DNA from: Astragalus membranaceus
Taxonomy: Eukaryota > Streptophyta > Magnoliopsida > Fabales > Fabaceae
Direction: 5' to 3'
Length of the DNA stretch: 64,000 nt
Assembly (NCBI GenBank): GCA_039519185.1
Contig: CM076850.1
Location: forward strand, 89,510,270 to 89,574,269
The translations under genes and the position numbers were made by a program. This document shows, piece after piece, positions 1 through 11,361 of the stretch. Under the pieces are notes generated by a model. It was not told the origin of the DNA. It ran no database searches and saw nothing but the letters and a program-made list of their open reading frames with translations. Each line of letters begins with the position of its first letter. The first letter of the stretch is position 1.

Positions 1-1555
1 TGACAACAACATCTGCCAACGAGCAATCCTTCCTGTGAGCGCTGGCTTTTCAAAAATGTATTTGATTGGATCCATTTTGGATACCAACCAAGTTGTATGG
101 CTCAACATGTACTGCCTTAAACGACGAGCAGCCCATGTCAAAGCACAACAAGTCTTTTCCAGCATTGAATACCTCGTCTCACAGTCAGTGAATTTCTTAC
201 TCAAGTAGTATGTGGCATGCTCTTTCTTTCCAGATTCATCATGCTGCCCCAGCACACACCCCATTGAATTGTCTAGCACAGTTAGATACAAGATAAGTGG
301 TCTCCCAGACACTGGCGGCATCAAGATTGGTGGATTCTGAAGGTACTCTTTAATTCTTTCAAAAGCTCTCTGACAATCATCATTCCACTCCAGTTTTTGG
401 TTCTTGCATAACAGCTTAAAGAGAGGCTCGCAAGTGGCAGTCAATTGGGATATGAATCTTGAGATGTAGTTCAGTCTCCCAAGGAAACCACGAACCTCCT
501 TTTCAGTCTTTGGCGCTGGCATTTCAAGGATTGCTTTGACCTTATCTGGGTCAACTTCTATCCCTTTCTGGCTGACGATAAACCCCAATAATTTTCCGGA
601 TCTCACACCAAAGGTACATTTGGCTGGGTTTAACCTGAGTTTGAACTTCCGTAGCCGTTCGAAGAGTTTTCGCAGATTAACAATGTGCTCCTCATCAGTC
701 TTGGATTTCGCAATCATATCATCTACGTACACCTCAATTTCTTCGTGCATCATGTCGTGGAATAATGTCATCATCGCTCTCTGATAAGTTGCACCGGCGT
801 TCTTGAGCCCAAAAGGCATTACCTTGTAGCAGAATGTTCCCCAGAGTGTTATGAAGGTGGTTTTCTCCATATCTTCTGGAGCCATTTTGATCTGATTGTA
901 CCCTGAATATCCATCCATGAAGGAGAATAAAGAATACTGGGCTATACTGTCTACCAGAATATCAATGTGAGGTAGAGGGAATTCATCCTTGGGACTAGCT
1001 CTGTTCAAATCCCTATAATCAACACACATCCTGACCTTGCCATCCTTTTTCGGGACAGGGACGATACTTGCTACCCATTGAGGATACTTAGCCACTGCCA
1101 GAAATCCCGCATTAAACTTCTTTTTTACCTCATCTCTGATCTTCATTGACATCTCGGGCTTCATCCTTCTCAATTTCTGCTTGACTGGTGGACACTCTGG
1201 CTTCACGGGCAATCTGTGCTCAACAATATCGGTATCTAACCCTGGCATATCCTTGTATGACCATGCAAAGACATCAACGTATTCACGCAAGAGTTGGATC
1301 AGCTTTTTGCGTTCACCATCCCCCATGGCAGTACCGACTTTAACTTCTTTTTTATCCTCTCCCGTACCCAGATTGATTAACTCAACCGACTCTTCATGAG
1401 GCTGAATGATCTTTTCTTCCTGTTCTAGTAGTCTTACTAGTTCCGGAGGAGTTTCCCAGTTTTCCTCAACGCCCCCTTCAGTTTGGTTAATTGGATGATC
1501 AAAATCATAATATGACTTATTGGCACTGTTATTTCCAGAAACAATTACTTTCGAT
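1..1555 (-). CDS. Ogre pol, second exon: reverse transcriptase and start of RNase H (partial)
   Basis: The frame is open from the predicted splice acceptor at 1555 to the window edge. It first encodes a linker, then RT with a VDYRDLNRA block near 1020, MPFGLKNAGATYQ near 815 and the catalytic YVDDM near 735, then the connection and RNase H start (LGQHDESGKKEHATYYLSKK near 240). In this family the enzyme copies the element RNA into DNA inside cytoplasmic particles. There is no ATG at its head: it is expected to be made only from spliced RNA as a gag-pro-pol fusion. Lack of stops over 1.5 kb suggests a fairly young copy. Confidence 0.92.
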
Positions 1556-1771
1556 CTGCGTACGTATAAGCAGAGAGTAGAATGAAAAGCGGAACAAAAA
1601 AATAAAGTGAAAAGAAAGAGAAAATAAATGAAGACAAAGAAATTTTATTGATGGAATTCAAAACAAGTGTTTTTATTGATGGTGATGTCACTGAACATAA
1701 AAACATGCATGCCCTAACAAACTATCCTGAAGCCTTGGGCAGAGCTAAAGGAATGCATCACAAATCATTAC
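1556..1771 (-). other. Predicted Ogre intron between protease and RT
   Basis: Donor AA|GTAATG overlaps the gag-pro stop codon (1768-1770), and acceptor TACGCAG| precedes the RT frame at 1555. Removing the 216 bases deletes the stop and joins gag-pro to pol in the same frame. A T-rich tract lies before the acceptor. Introns at this place are established for Ogre elements; the exact sites here are inferred from sequence only. Unspliced RNA would give gag-pro alone, so splicing could set the ratio of gag to pol. Confidence 0.8.
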
Positions 1772-4700
1772 TTTGAATTAAAAGTGATGGGCAAGTCTAC
1801 AGCTTCCCAATTCTTGAGCTTTTCATCAGCATGACAACGGCGGACCAAGCTGACACCACCTTCTTCATTCTTTGGACCATCCTCAATGGCGGTAATTTGA
1901 TCTGGGTTTAGCAACCCTGCACTCTTAAAGCTTTGGCGAAGGTCACAGATAGGAATCCTTTTTGGCTCCGGGTTCCAACCTCTCGGCTTGGCCAACCTCA
2001 CCCCTCTTCTTTCTTCAGCCACCTTCTTCTTTTCAGCTTCGGTTGGGCAGTATCCCAAACCAAAACGATCTTTGTTCTCTTTCAACTGAATAGGAGCACG
2101 AATTCCTTGTCCTTCTTTTCCCAATCCGTGTCCTAACTGATATCCCTGGGCCATCATGATCTTGGCAACCATTTCTTCATCTTTTGACAGCTTCATCACG
2201 GGTGATGGCAATTTACCCCCCTCGAACACAGCATTGGCAATCTCAAGGGATTGAAAAGAAGTTTCCAACGACTCTTCAGCCGCTTCTACATAGCGGAAGG
2301 GAGAAGGCTTGTTGACTAGCATCTCTTCCTCTCCAAACACCACCACAATCCTATCATCCACTACAAATTTGATTCTCTGATGCAAAGAGGAGGGGATAGC
2401 CCCGGCCATATGAATCCATGGTCTCCCAAGTAAACAGCTGTAAGATGAAGAGATGTCCATGATTTGAAAGTTCACGTAAAAGGTCTCTGGCCCAATCTGG
2501 ATAGGAAACTCCACCTCTCCTATTACTTCCTTCTTTGATCCATCGAATGCCCTTACCAATGTCGAACTAGGCTTCATGAAGGAGCAGTCCACATCCAACT
2601 TGTTCAAAGTGGACTTTGGCATAACATTCAGAGAGGAGCCATTATCAATCAGCACCCGGGCTAACACAAAGTCCCCACATTTGACAGAGATGTGGAGGGC
2701 TAGATTGTGTTTTCTCCCTTCTGGGGGAAGTTCATCATCAGCAAAGGTTACGTGGTTTGCAGCCATAATATTCCCAACCACCTCATCAAATTGACCCACA
2801 GAAATGTTTGGAGCAACATGAGCCCCGTTCAGCACTTTCATCAGGGCAGCTCTATGTGCTTCTGAGCTCAACAGCAATGACATCATAGAGATCTTCGCAG
2901 GAGTCTGGCTCATCTGATCAGCTATTTTATAATCACTTTGTCTTACAATTTTCAAGAACTCATCCTTTTCTGGCTCTGCCGCCTTTTCTTTCTGGGCATT
3001 CTCCACTTCTTTGTCTTTCCCCTTTCGTACCATGTCTTCAACCACTTTAGATGACTCAGCCTGGGTGACCTTGGGGACATACATGCGGCCGCTTCTAGTC
3101 ATCCCACTTGCCCCAGTGATGTTAGTAACAACGGAAGTACTTGGAGAATTTTCCATTGGAGACAAGTTACTGTATTTCCACGGTACTGCACTGTTTTTCT
3201 CGTAGGGGAAAGGAGCAGGCACCTCAATAATCAACGGCTGAGATCTAGCTTGGGCTGGCTTCGGATTGTATATTATCTCAATTGGTTTTCTGGTCTCTTT
3301 GCCATCATTGAACTGCAGCATGAGCACATTTTCTTCTTTCTCAACCACCTCCAGCCGAACCACATAGCGATCCATCAAATCTTGTAAAACAACCTTAAAA
3401 TCCTCACAAGCGCCTGCACACACAGGGTCAGCACACACACAGCCTTTCTGAATCACCCCCCAACGACGTAACTCAGCATATATGTCTTCCATAGGAGTCT
3501 TGATATTCTCAACATTCTTTATCATGATCTGACTCCCAGGATCCTCTATAGCATTGGCGGAGGGCATCCCATGTCCTGGCAGGGGGTTCGTAGTTGTGCT
3601 TGGACTGTTCGGCTTGAAAGAGATCCAGTTGGCGTCAATCAAATCCTGGACTACATATTTGAAAGCCTTGCAGTCTTCCACCGTGTGACCGACCCCTCCA
3701 CTATGAAAGCTACAGGTAGCATCGGCATTGTATCCCCTAGGGAATGGAGGTTGCATAGGCCTCATGGAGCGGGTATTGACCAAATTCTTTGAGACAAGGT
3801 GATTGAACAACTCAGTATAGGTCATTGGAATCGGATCGAAATTAGCACGTCTCTTCTCTTGATAGTTCTGGGCTCTGTAGCCTGAATTAGTTTGCTGTGG
3901 CTGAGCTGGAATGGATAATGGCATTGTTTGCGGTGGAGAATTGAAAGACGGGCTTCTCCCTTCAGTAATAACATTGGTCTCCCCTTCTTTCTTCTTGGGG
4001 AAATTGGAAAAGGGCTTCTTTTGTCCACTAGAGCTACCAAAACCACCAGCAATCTTTCCGCTACGCAATCCGTGCTCTAATCGTTCCCCAATGACAACCA
4101 TATCCGAGAAACTGGATGAAACGCTCCCCACCAACCTATCATAATATAGCGCTGGAAGAGTTTCCATAAACATATACACCATCTCTTTTTCAGTCAATGG
4201 CGGTTTCACCTGAGCAGCTATGCTCCTCCACTTTTGGGCATATTCTTTGAATGATTCTCTATCTCCTTTACTCATGTGCTGTAATTGAGACCGGTCGGGA
4301 GCAAGGTCCATGTTATACTGATATTGTTTCAGAAACGCTTCAGAAAGATCTTTCCAACTGTGGATGTCGGAGGATTGCAGCTGCATATACCAATCTAACG
4401 ATGCCCCAGTCAGACTGTTCTGAAAATAGTGAATGAGCACTTTGTCATCATGAGCATAAGCGGCCATCTTTCTAACGTACATCGTCAGATGGCTAGATGG
4501 ACACCCGGTGCCGTGATATTTATCAAAGTCAGGGGCTTTGAATTTAGGGGGAATGACAACATCTGGGACAAGGCACAACTCTCGGGCATCCCTGGCTCTA
4601 GTACCTGATCCTTCCACAGCCCTTAAACGCTTTTCAAGCAAGTGATACCGATCCCCACGCTGAGTGCTCTCAAACAAATGACCTTGTGGATAGTTCCCCG

Positions 4701-5352
4701 AACTGTGATAATAACCCCCATACTGAGCGGGGTTCCCCATATGATGGACAGCATTCTGAGGATTCACGACAACTCCCGGAGTAGGAGTAGGTGAACTTCT
4801 TGGCAACACAATACCAGGACTAGGAGTATGAATTTGTGGTCCCATAGCAGATCCATTAGATATAGTCATGACAGGTTGACCCGACCCCAAAGGAATAGCT
4901 TCAGCAACGGACGGCCAATAACCCATTGGCATTCCCCAAGGATATATCTGTGCATTCAGATGACCTTGTCCACTCGCCCCTAGAGGATGGGCAAAGTGAC
5001 TGACCCCTTGTTCATGAGTAGTTGTAACTTCAGCAGACACTGGAGGAGAAACGAAAGTAACAACCCCTTCAGGATTTACAACAGCAGTGGCCCCAGCAGC
5101 GGCCTCACCCCTCAGATTCTGTAGCATACTCATTACTTCGACCATCTGCGCTTCCATAGCCTCAACTTTAGCCTTCAAGGCCTGATTTTCCTGAGCCAGT
5201 TGCTCAGGGTTAAGAATCTCTACACCCAACTCGTCTTGACTCAGGTGGTCCTCATCTCCGAGATGCTGATTGCTAGCCATCAATCTTGCTTGTAGACGGG
5301 TGAAATAGCGATGCGGACGAACCAGCTTGCCCTTTTTTCTGTTTGAAACCAT
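1768..5352 (-). CDS. Ogre gag-protease polyprotein, 1194 aa
   Basis: Starts at an ATG (MVSNRKKGK) and ends at TAA in the intron donor. Residues 40-75 form a coiled-coil-like stretch. The retrotransposon gag domain spans about 270-410 (FKAPDFDKYHGTG, then LTGASLDWYMQLQ). A Cys/His segment (CSFHSGGVGHTVEDCK) near 590 stands where a zinc knuckle would be but lacks the usual CCHC spacing. The aspartic protease has LIDNGSSLNVM near residue 904, that is DNG instead of DTG or DSG, as in other Tat/Ogre proteases. A G-patch (GYQLGHGLGKEGQG) lies near 1074; G-patch domains bind RNA. The product should form virus-like particles and cleave itself. No internal stop is present. Confidence 0.93.
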   Translation of the reverse strand: MVSNRKKGKLVRPHRYFTRLQARLMASNQHLGDEDHLSQDELGVEILNPEQLAQENQALKAKVEAMEAQMVEVMSMLQNLRGEAAAGATAVVNPEGVVTFVSPPVSAEVTTTHEQGVSHFAHPLGASGQGHLNAQIYPWGMPMGYWPSVAEAIPLGSGQPVMTISNGSAMGPQIHTPSPGIVLPRSSPTPTPGVVVNPQNAVHHMGNPAQYGGYYHSSGNYPQGHLFESTQRGDRYHLLEKRLRAVEGSGTRARDARELCLVPDVVIPPKFKAPDFDKYHGTGCPSSHLTMYVRKMAAYAHDDKVLIHYFQNSLTGASLDWYMQLQSSDIHSWKDLSEAFLKQYQYNMDLAPDRSQLQHMSKGDRESFKEYAQKWRSIAAQVKPPLTEKEMVYMFMETLPALYYDRLVGSVSSSFSDMVVIGERLEHGLRSGKIAGGFGSSSGQKKPFSNFPKKKEGETNVITEGRSPSFNSPPQTMPLSIPAQPQQTNSGYRAQNYQEKRRANFDPIPMTYTELFNHLVSKNLVNTRSMRPMQPPFPRGYNADATCSFHSGGVGHTVEDCKAFKYVVQDLIDANWISFKPNSPSTTTNPLPGHGMPSANAIEDPGSQIMIKNVENIKTPMEDIYAELRRWGVIQKGCVCADPVCAGACEDFKVVLQDLMDRYVVRLEVVEKEENVLMLQFNDGKETRKPIEIIYNPKPAQARSQPLIIEVPAPFPYEKNSAVPWKYSNLSPMENSPSTSVVTNITGASGMTRSGRMYVPKVTQAESSKVVEDMVRKGKDKEVENAQKEKAAEPEKDEFLKIVRQSDYKIADQMSQTPAKISMMSLLLSSEAHRAALMKVLNGAHVAPNISVGQFDEVVGNIMAANHVTFADDELPPEGRKHNLALHISVKCGDFVLARVLIDNGSSLNVMPKSTLNKLDVDCSFMKPSSTLVRAFDGSKKEVIGEVEFPIQIGPETFYVNFQIMDISSSYSCLLGRPWIHMAGAIPSSLHQRIKFVVDDRIVVVFGEEEMLVNKPSPFRYVEAAEESLETSFQSLEIANAVFEGGKLPSPVMKLSKDEEMVAKIMMAQGYQLGHGLGKEGQGIRAPIQLKENKDRFGLGYCPTEAEKKKVAEERRGVRLAKPRGWNPEPKRIPICDLRQSFKSAGLLNPDQITAIEDGPKNEEGGVSLVRRCHADEKLKNWEAVDLPITFNSK

Positions 5353-5643
5353 TTTTTATTAAATGAAGACATGAATTAATGAATGCAATGCATGAGATGC
5401 GGATGGATGTTAGTTTTATGCCGTGAATCCCGAGGTGTTCTATCTTGTCACAAGCGCATAAACTTTGTTTTCGGTCGAGGAATCGAAATAGCAAGTCGAC
5501 ATACTTCATTTGTTGAGAGTTCAAAGCTTTCATTAAAGGAAAAAAAACAGTACAATATTCATAATGAACGAGACACAAGAGTACAGTATTCTGAATACAA
5601 TACTCGAAGTACATGATCAAAATAAAAAGTACAAACAAACGAC

Positions 5644-7671
5644 TCAAATACAGATAGCTTTGAACCCTCCAACTCGCTTCCTCTTCTTGCTGACGTTTGC
5701 GCCTGGAGATTGCTTCTTGAACTCTGTGATCAAAGCTCGGCAGTACTTCACGAACTTGCATACTTCGGGTGGAGTATTGAAGAAGTACATCTCGGCTTCG
5801 GCTATCCTGAGACTCTTGGGAACCTCTACCATGGCCTGACTAGCCAGCTCTGACAGCTTTGAGAATTTGCCTTTCCATCATTGGATTTCATCTTTGAGTT
5901 CCTTGATGATCTCCTGATCTTCAATTCTTCCAAGCAAATCTAGGTAGCGCCGCTCCCAATATTGGCTCTCCACTCGAACCTGCCTGTATGCACCTTCTAG
6001 ATGATAGAGGTCCCTTTTCAGCCCATCAGACATTCCCCTTTCAACTTTCAAAGCCTGCTGATATTCTTTGAGCATTTCCTCAATAGTATTTCTTTCTTGC
6101 CCGAGGATTCTCAGCTGACCCCTCAATTCTCCCACTAGATGAGATTCTTGACTTGACTCCATAGCCTTTGCTTTCCAACCTTGAGCCCCTTCAAGTATCT
6201 TTCTTGTTCTTTGTTTGTATCTTTGGAGTTCTTCTCTGGCTTCTTTCAGACGTTTCTGTGCTTCCACCCTACTTTGTTTTTCTTCCTTGAATTGCCTAAC
6301 ACTCTTTTCCATAGCACTCTTCCTGACTATGCTTTCTTCTTCTAGCCTCTCCTTTTCCAAGGCCATCTCCTCTATCCTAGCCTGCAATGCCTTCTTTTCA
6401 TCTTCCACTTTGGCTAGAGCGGATTTGACTTCATTCCATTCTTCATGAGTAGGGGTATAGGGTTCTGGTATTTCTTCCTCGAGGGGAAGTGCCCCTTGAC
6501 TCAGTGATTTCGTAGTTTGCAGCTTTTCTTTAAGCCATTGGTTGAAAGTAACATCACTGGCCTTCTTTGACAGCTCTTCAACCCCTTTTCTCACCACAGA
6601 CCCCCATGATTGTTGAACTTTTCTGAGCAAATCATTGCATCTCGGCATCCCTTTGTAGAGGTAAACACGGGATAGCATATCTTCAGAGGGTGAGTTCCTC
6701 ATTGGGTAACCGAGCTGTCTTATGGTCAGCGAAGGATTGTAGTTAATACACCCCTGTGTCCCCATGAGAGGCACATTTTGAAAAGTTCCACAGCTGAATA
6801 TCACCATCGGTCTGTCATCCCAACAAGCGGGTGTATACCACTGGATTTGGAGATCATTGAGGCTTCTTAGGAACTCTACCCACTCTAGAGAGGTTCTGAC
6901 CTCCACGTCACAGCTCAGGGCGTAAGAAATCAATTCCTTAACCTTCGTTTGGTTTTGGATCACATGGGTGATGAGCCAGGCGTAGAGAACATGAGAAGGA
7001 AGGCATATCTTCTTTTTGTTGAACTGACCGTAACGAGTGAGAGCGTGATAAGTGTTGGCAAGAACAGCAGGCACAGGATTGATAGGATTCTTGGTGTCCT
7101 TAAAGGCCAAGAATGCACCAATTGCATCTTCATCAACATATCTTTCCAGCTGAGGGAAGAGAATAACCCCGAATATAGTGAGAGCGAGCACTAACTTGAA
7201 TAAACCCCAATTCTCGGCTAAAGCATAGGACTGCAGCAGGCCTTCAAAGAATTCTTGTGGATATCCGACTATGCCATTTCTTTCTAACTTTTGCGGCTTC
7301 AGCTTGTCTACACCAACCCTAAGCAACGTTGCAAGCTTCTCATCAGTGTAGTATTGTCCTGGGAATTGGTATGGCTTGACATGAGATTTGGAGAGTCCCA
7401 ACAGCTGTTCATACTCTTCTAATGTAGGTGATAGCTGAAAATTCTTGAAGAAGAAACACCTCACATCAGAATCATAGAACTGACTCAAAGCCACAAGGGC
7501 ATCCTCTTGAACCTTCAACTGCAAGAGCCTACGGATATTCCCATATGCTTGATCAAAGGAAATTACTTCAGCTGGGCCCATAAGAGCTGCACACTTCCTC
7601 AAACTATCAACATCGATCTTCTTCATAAACGGGAAGCGAGATGTAGACAAAGTCTTGCTACTTGATTCCAT
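5644..7671 (-). pseudogene. Ogre ORF1 (function unknown) with one in-frame TGA
   Basis: Ogre elements carry an additional ORF upstream of gag whose role is not known. The ATG at 7671 (MESSSKTLSTSRF) is preferred over an upstream TTG-led extension. Residues 1-350 are a globular region resembling the plant-mobile-domain-like proteins found in such ORFs; about 390-560 is charged, heptad-like and probably coiled coil. The frame stops at TGA 5878-5880, but the same frame stays open for about 78 more codons to 5644 and ends in a basic tail (KKRKRVGG). The TGA could be a CGA that lost its C by methyl-cytosine deamination. The 291 bases from here to gag (5353-5643) show no gene. Confidence 0.75.
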
Positions 7672-8828
7672 TCTGATACGCCTATGACAAGACAGCGCAT
7701 CATTCGGTGATTCCCGGCAAGCAAATGCATATGAGATGCTAAATGGATGCGAATAAATGAATGCTGTATGATGCAATTATGATATGAATGATGCGTGTGA
7801 AAAAAAAAAAATAAATGCGATGCATATGGACGGAAGTTCAAAAATTGAGGAGCCACGCTACGTGCCGCCTCACGCACTGGCTTATTTGATGAAGGGAAAT
7901 ATATCATTATTTTTTGAAAATGAGGACCGTACGTCATTTCATATGGACCGGTATGAGAAAGGCTACAGCGGTAACTCTTTCTCTTTTTTTGAAAATGAAG
8001 TGGGCCATATGTCAACTTCGTACGGATTGGCAAAAGGGAAAGCTACAATGGCAACCCTTTCCTCTTTTCTCTTTTTTTTGAAAATTTCTCTTTTTATTAT
8101 AGTAAAGACATGCCTAAACTATAATGCAACATACAATTCGTATGCCCTCGTGTCCTACCAAGGTGGGAATCCTAAGTTCTAGGGCAACTTCAAAGGTTCC
8201 TCCCATGTAGCTCTAATTCACACCCTCACAATGGCTACCAGAGCTATAGAATCCTCATGCCGACACCACAAATGTAGAATACTACCAAGTGTGGGGCGTC
8301 ATAAGAAAGCGTACTCTGGTTGAGACTTTCATGAGTATCAGACAGACAAAGGTCTCGAATGACAGTCACTAATCGTCTCCACTCCCCTAAGTGTTTGTTG
8401 GATCCGGGTATAGGAGCCCACTTATAGCACACAAATCATAAGGTGTGAAAGTGTGTGATTGAGGACATACTTCCTAAAATCTACCCATCCCCACCTGCAA
8501 GGAAAACCAGCACAGCCAGACAGAAGCAAGCAATAATAAGTCGTCTACCCTAGGGTTTAACAAAATAAACTACACTAAGGTATCAACAACAAACATATAG
8601 CTTACCTCAAGAAAGGGAGCGAAGAAGAAGGGATCATAAGGGCATAAGGGAAATGCATGATATTACCTTGTAGAAAAGGAGCGAAGAAGAGGGGACATGG
8701 GAATTGAGAAATGCATGATAAGAGAAGAAAAGGAAGAAAAGGAAAAGGTAGAACAAAGTTTTCAAGTTAAACATTTTAAGCCACACATCAGGTTAACTAG
8801 GCTTGACCCTCGCCTTTTTGAAAAAGGG
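7672..8828 (-). other. Ogre 5' leader between primer site and ORF1
   Basis: About 1.15 kb without a convincing gene. Near 7945-8075 a segment with 'aaaggctaca' or 'aaagctacaa' followed by 'ggtaac' or 'ggcaac' and a CTTTT tract appears twice in diverged form. The rest is purine-rich untranslated leader by position. Confidence 0.6.
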
Positions 8829-8846
8829 TCCCCAGTGAAGTCGCCA
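8829..8846 (-). promoter_or_regulatory. Primer-binding site for tRNA-Arg
   Basis: The minus strand reads TGGCGACTTCACTGGGGA two bases inside the LTR. It complements the 3' end of plant tRNA-Arg(ACG) with one mismatch, going by my knowledge of that tRNA. Ogre elements typically prime with tRNA-Arg, so this supports both orientation and family. Confidence 0.85.
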
Positions 8847-9347
8847 GCTGTTGCGCCCCGAAAAATCCGGTTAAGGATTCCTCAGTTTGACAACGTGAAA
8901 AATTTTGAAGCCGCCACCAATATTTATTTTTAAAGACTAAAACATTGGAAAAAGTCTTTTGAAAAAGGCGGATGGTCTTTCGAAAACACAGATGTAGGTT
9001 CGGGGGTCGGTTAGGTACGGGGAAGGTATTAGCACCCCGCACCTCCTTTCTACCGAAAGGGAATCATTAACTTTGATGTGTGGCTTAGAAAAAGTTGACT
9101 TGAAATGATTTTTGTTCTACTTCCTTTCTTTTTATTTTCTTTTGAGAAACGGTTTTATTGAGAAGAAAAGTATTTTTGGTATCTTTGAAAAGCGGAACAA
9201 AACAAAGATTTTTAAAAGGGGTGCTTGACGGGTTACAACCCGCTCCTACGTACCCTCTCTGGAAGAGGGATCAAAGCTACGTAGTTCTAGGCTTTTGGTT
9301 TTGAAAATGTTTTTGTGTTTTTGGAAATAAGACTTGAGTGTTCACGA

Positions 9348-9655
9348 ATGCCAAACAAGCAACGGCTTCGAGTGGCGTTCATTACTAACTCGAAAGAAAA
9401 GAGTCGAAACCGGTAATCAAACAAGCAAAGGCTTCAAGTGACTACAAGTAACGACGTTTTATTATCTTTTTTGAAATCATTTTTGAAAAAGGTGAGCATT
9501 GGTGATAATTATGTTGTTTTTGAAATTGGAATTTATTTATTTTTAGTTAAGGTGTGGGAGCTTTCATGATAGTCAAACAAGCAAAGGCTTCGAGTGACTA
9601 CCACTAATAACTCCTCATTAGCGATCAAACAAGCAAAGGCTTCGAGTGATGGCTA
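9348..9655. repeat. Four spaced copies of a 23-24 bp motif in the Ogre LTR
   Basis: The motif CAAGCAAAGGCTTCGAGTGA, preceded by AAA or CAAA, occurs near 9352 (one base different), 9420, 9575 and 9627. Each is followed by a short variable stretch containing 'tac(t/c)a' or 'taat'. It lies in the transcribed U5 part of the LTR. Confidence 0.75.
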
Positions 9656-10003
9656 ATGATTTATTTAAGAGAAAAAAAAATGCCTTAGGGTTTTTGTTTG
9701 GGAAACATTTGACTCTTGATTTGAAACAAGTTGAGAAAAAGAATTTGGTTTGGAAAAGGGGTTTTGGAAAACAAGTAGGATATTTCAATCAACATACCAA
9801 TCCCTAGCCAATATACAAATCACTTAATTACAAGTCATGCAATCATTACAAATCTAAGAGACAAGCAATATGCATAAATATGTAATAGTCAAAACTAATT
9901 ACAAATTGCCATAAGAAATGGTCACACAAAGGTGAAACATTAATCAATTGCAAAGGGGTAATTCATTGAATCATTTAAGGGTCAACAATAAAAGCACAAG
10001 AGT

Positions 10004-10530
10004 TAAGTCCCTTTTGGTAATCTTTGACACTTATTAACAATGCACAAAGGCATAAGTGTCTAGTCATTTTACCAAATTTTTAATGCTAAGATATGTGCAA
10101 GAGTTGAATCCCTTATAAGTAATCCTCAACATTTAGGATAGTGCTTGTAAACACATGTTGATTCCTCTTACCAAGCATCAACAAATTAATGATCTAAACA
10201 AGCAACACATTTGCAAGGCTCAAAATGACCAAAATAAATTGTTCACAAGTTATCATAAACCATTAGCAAGCAAAGAATCATAAATTCACACCTTGTTCAT
10301 TTGAAGACTTAAAGAGAGTTGAATCACTTGAAGTAATCCTCATCACTTAAAGAATAGTGCCTAAAGCACAAGTGAGAGTCATCTTACACATCATCAACAT
10401 TTGAAACAAATATGGTAAACCAAATTTACAAGGACAAATAACATTATAACTCAAATGTGATTGAATCCTCTTGAACAATCCTCATCACTTAACAAATAGT
10501 GCTCAAAGCACGAGTGAGAGTCCTTTTGTC
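10004..10530. repeat. Four degenerate repeats with internal inverted pairs in the Ogre LTR
   Basis: Segments near 10004, 10108, 10315 and 10450 share the plan 'gttgaatc-cttg-aatcctcatcactta-aatagtgc-aaagcac-agtgagagtc'. Within each unit CACTT and AAGTG-like halves face each other around 'aatagtgc', so each could fold into a short stem in RNA. Units drift strongly, which points to an old tandem array. Confidence 0.6.
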
Positions 10531-11350
10531 AATCATCAACAAAAACTTGCAAGCAAACTTCATTAAAACAACTTGAGAAAACATTTTTAAGCACAAAGGC
10601 AAGCCAAATAACCAAAAGGCAACAAAAACCCTATTTATTTTAGCAACTTGCGAAACATACATATGGATGTAAAATTATTTTTACAAGTTTTAACATGATT
10701 CCAAGCATAATAACACAACAATCAAACATCAATGGCTAGATCAAGTATTATTAGGCAAGGATGAACAAGGAAATTATATTACACATGCATTCTACATAAC
10801 TTGCGAACCAAAATAGCCATAGATTCACAATTTTATTTCACCAAATGCAAAAACATCACAAGAACAATACATAATCAACACATAGTCACAAGAACAATTT
10901 ATTTGGTGGGTGAGATGCCAACTCTTACCCACAACAGCCCCTAATCTACATTTAGATGATGTTATGAGATGCAAATATAAGTTGGAAAAGGATTTTGATG
11001 CAAGAAAGTGGATGAAAATGCAAAGGGTTTTAGGTTATACCTTAGTTCCAAGCTAAACAAGAGTAGGAATGAAGATCAAGAGTAACAAATCACCAACACT
11101 CCTCAAAATCAACAACAACAAGCACGCAACCTTGAAGGATCAGCCCCTTTGATGATATAAATGTGGAATCAAAGATGAAAGGAAGAGGATATATGAATAT
11201 GGAGTGAGTTTGAGGTGAGTTAGTGGATGGAAGTTGAAAAAAATGGAGGAGAAGGAATGGGGGTGGCTACGGCCTAGAGGAGGAGGGAGGTGTGCTAGGG
11301 TTTTTGAATAGAGAGTGAGGCTAAGAGGGTGTGTGGGCTGATCATATGAA

Positions 11351-11361
11351 GGTATATATAG
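11351..11361 (-). promoter_or_regulatory. TATA box of the Ogre LTR
   Basis: The minus strand reads CTATATATACC, the clearest TATA element in the LTR, placing transcription start near 11320 and U3 at about 1.1 kb. Inferred from motif and position only. Confidence 0.55.

Noticed and set aside
5273..5761. Minus-strand frame overlapping the start of Ogre gag
   Set aside because: Different frame from both ORF1 and gag, no recognisable content, and it covers the leader between two supported ORFs.
7784..8182. 132-codon plus-strand frame in the Ogre leader
   Set aside because: Antisense to the element and made of low-complexity Phe/Ser stretches from T-rich DNA.
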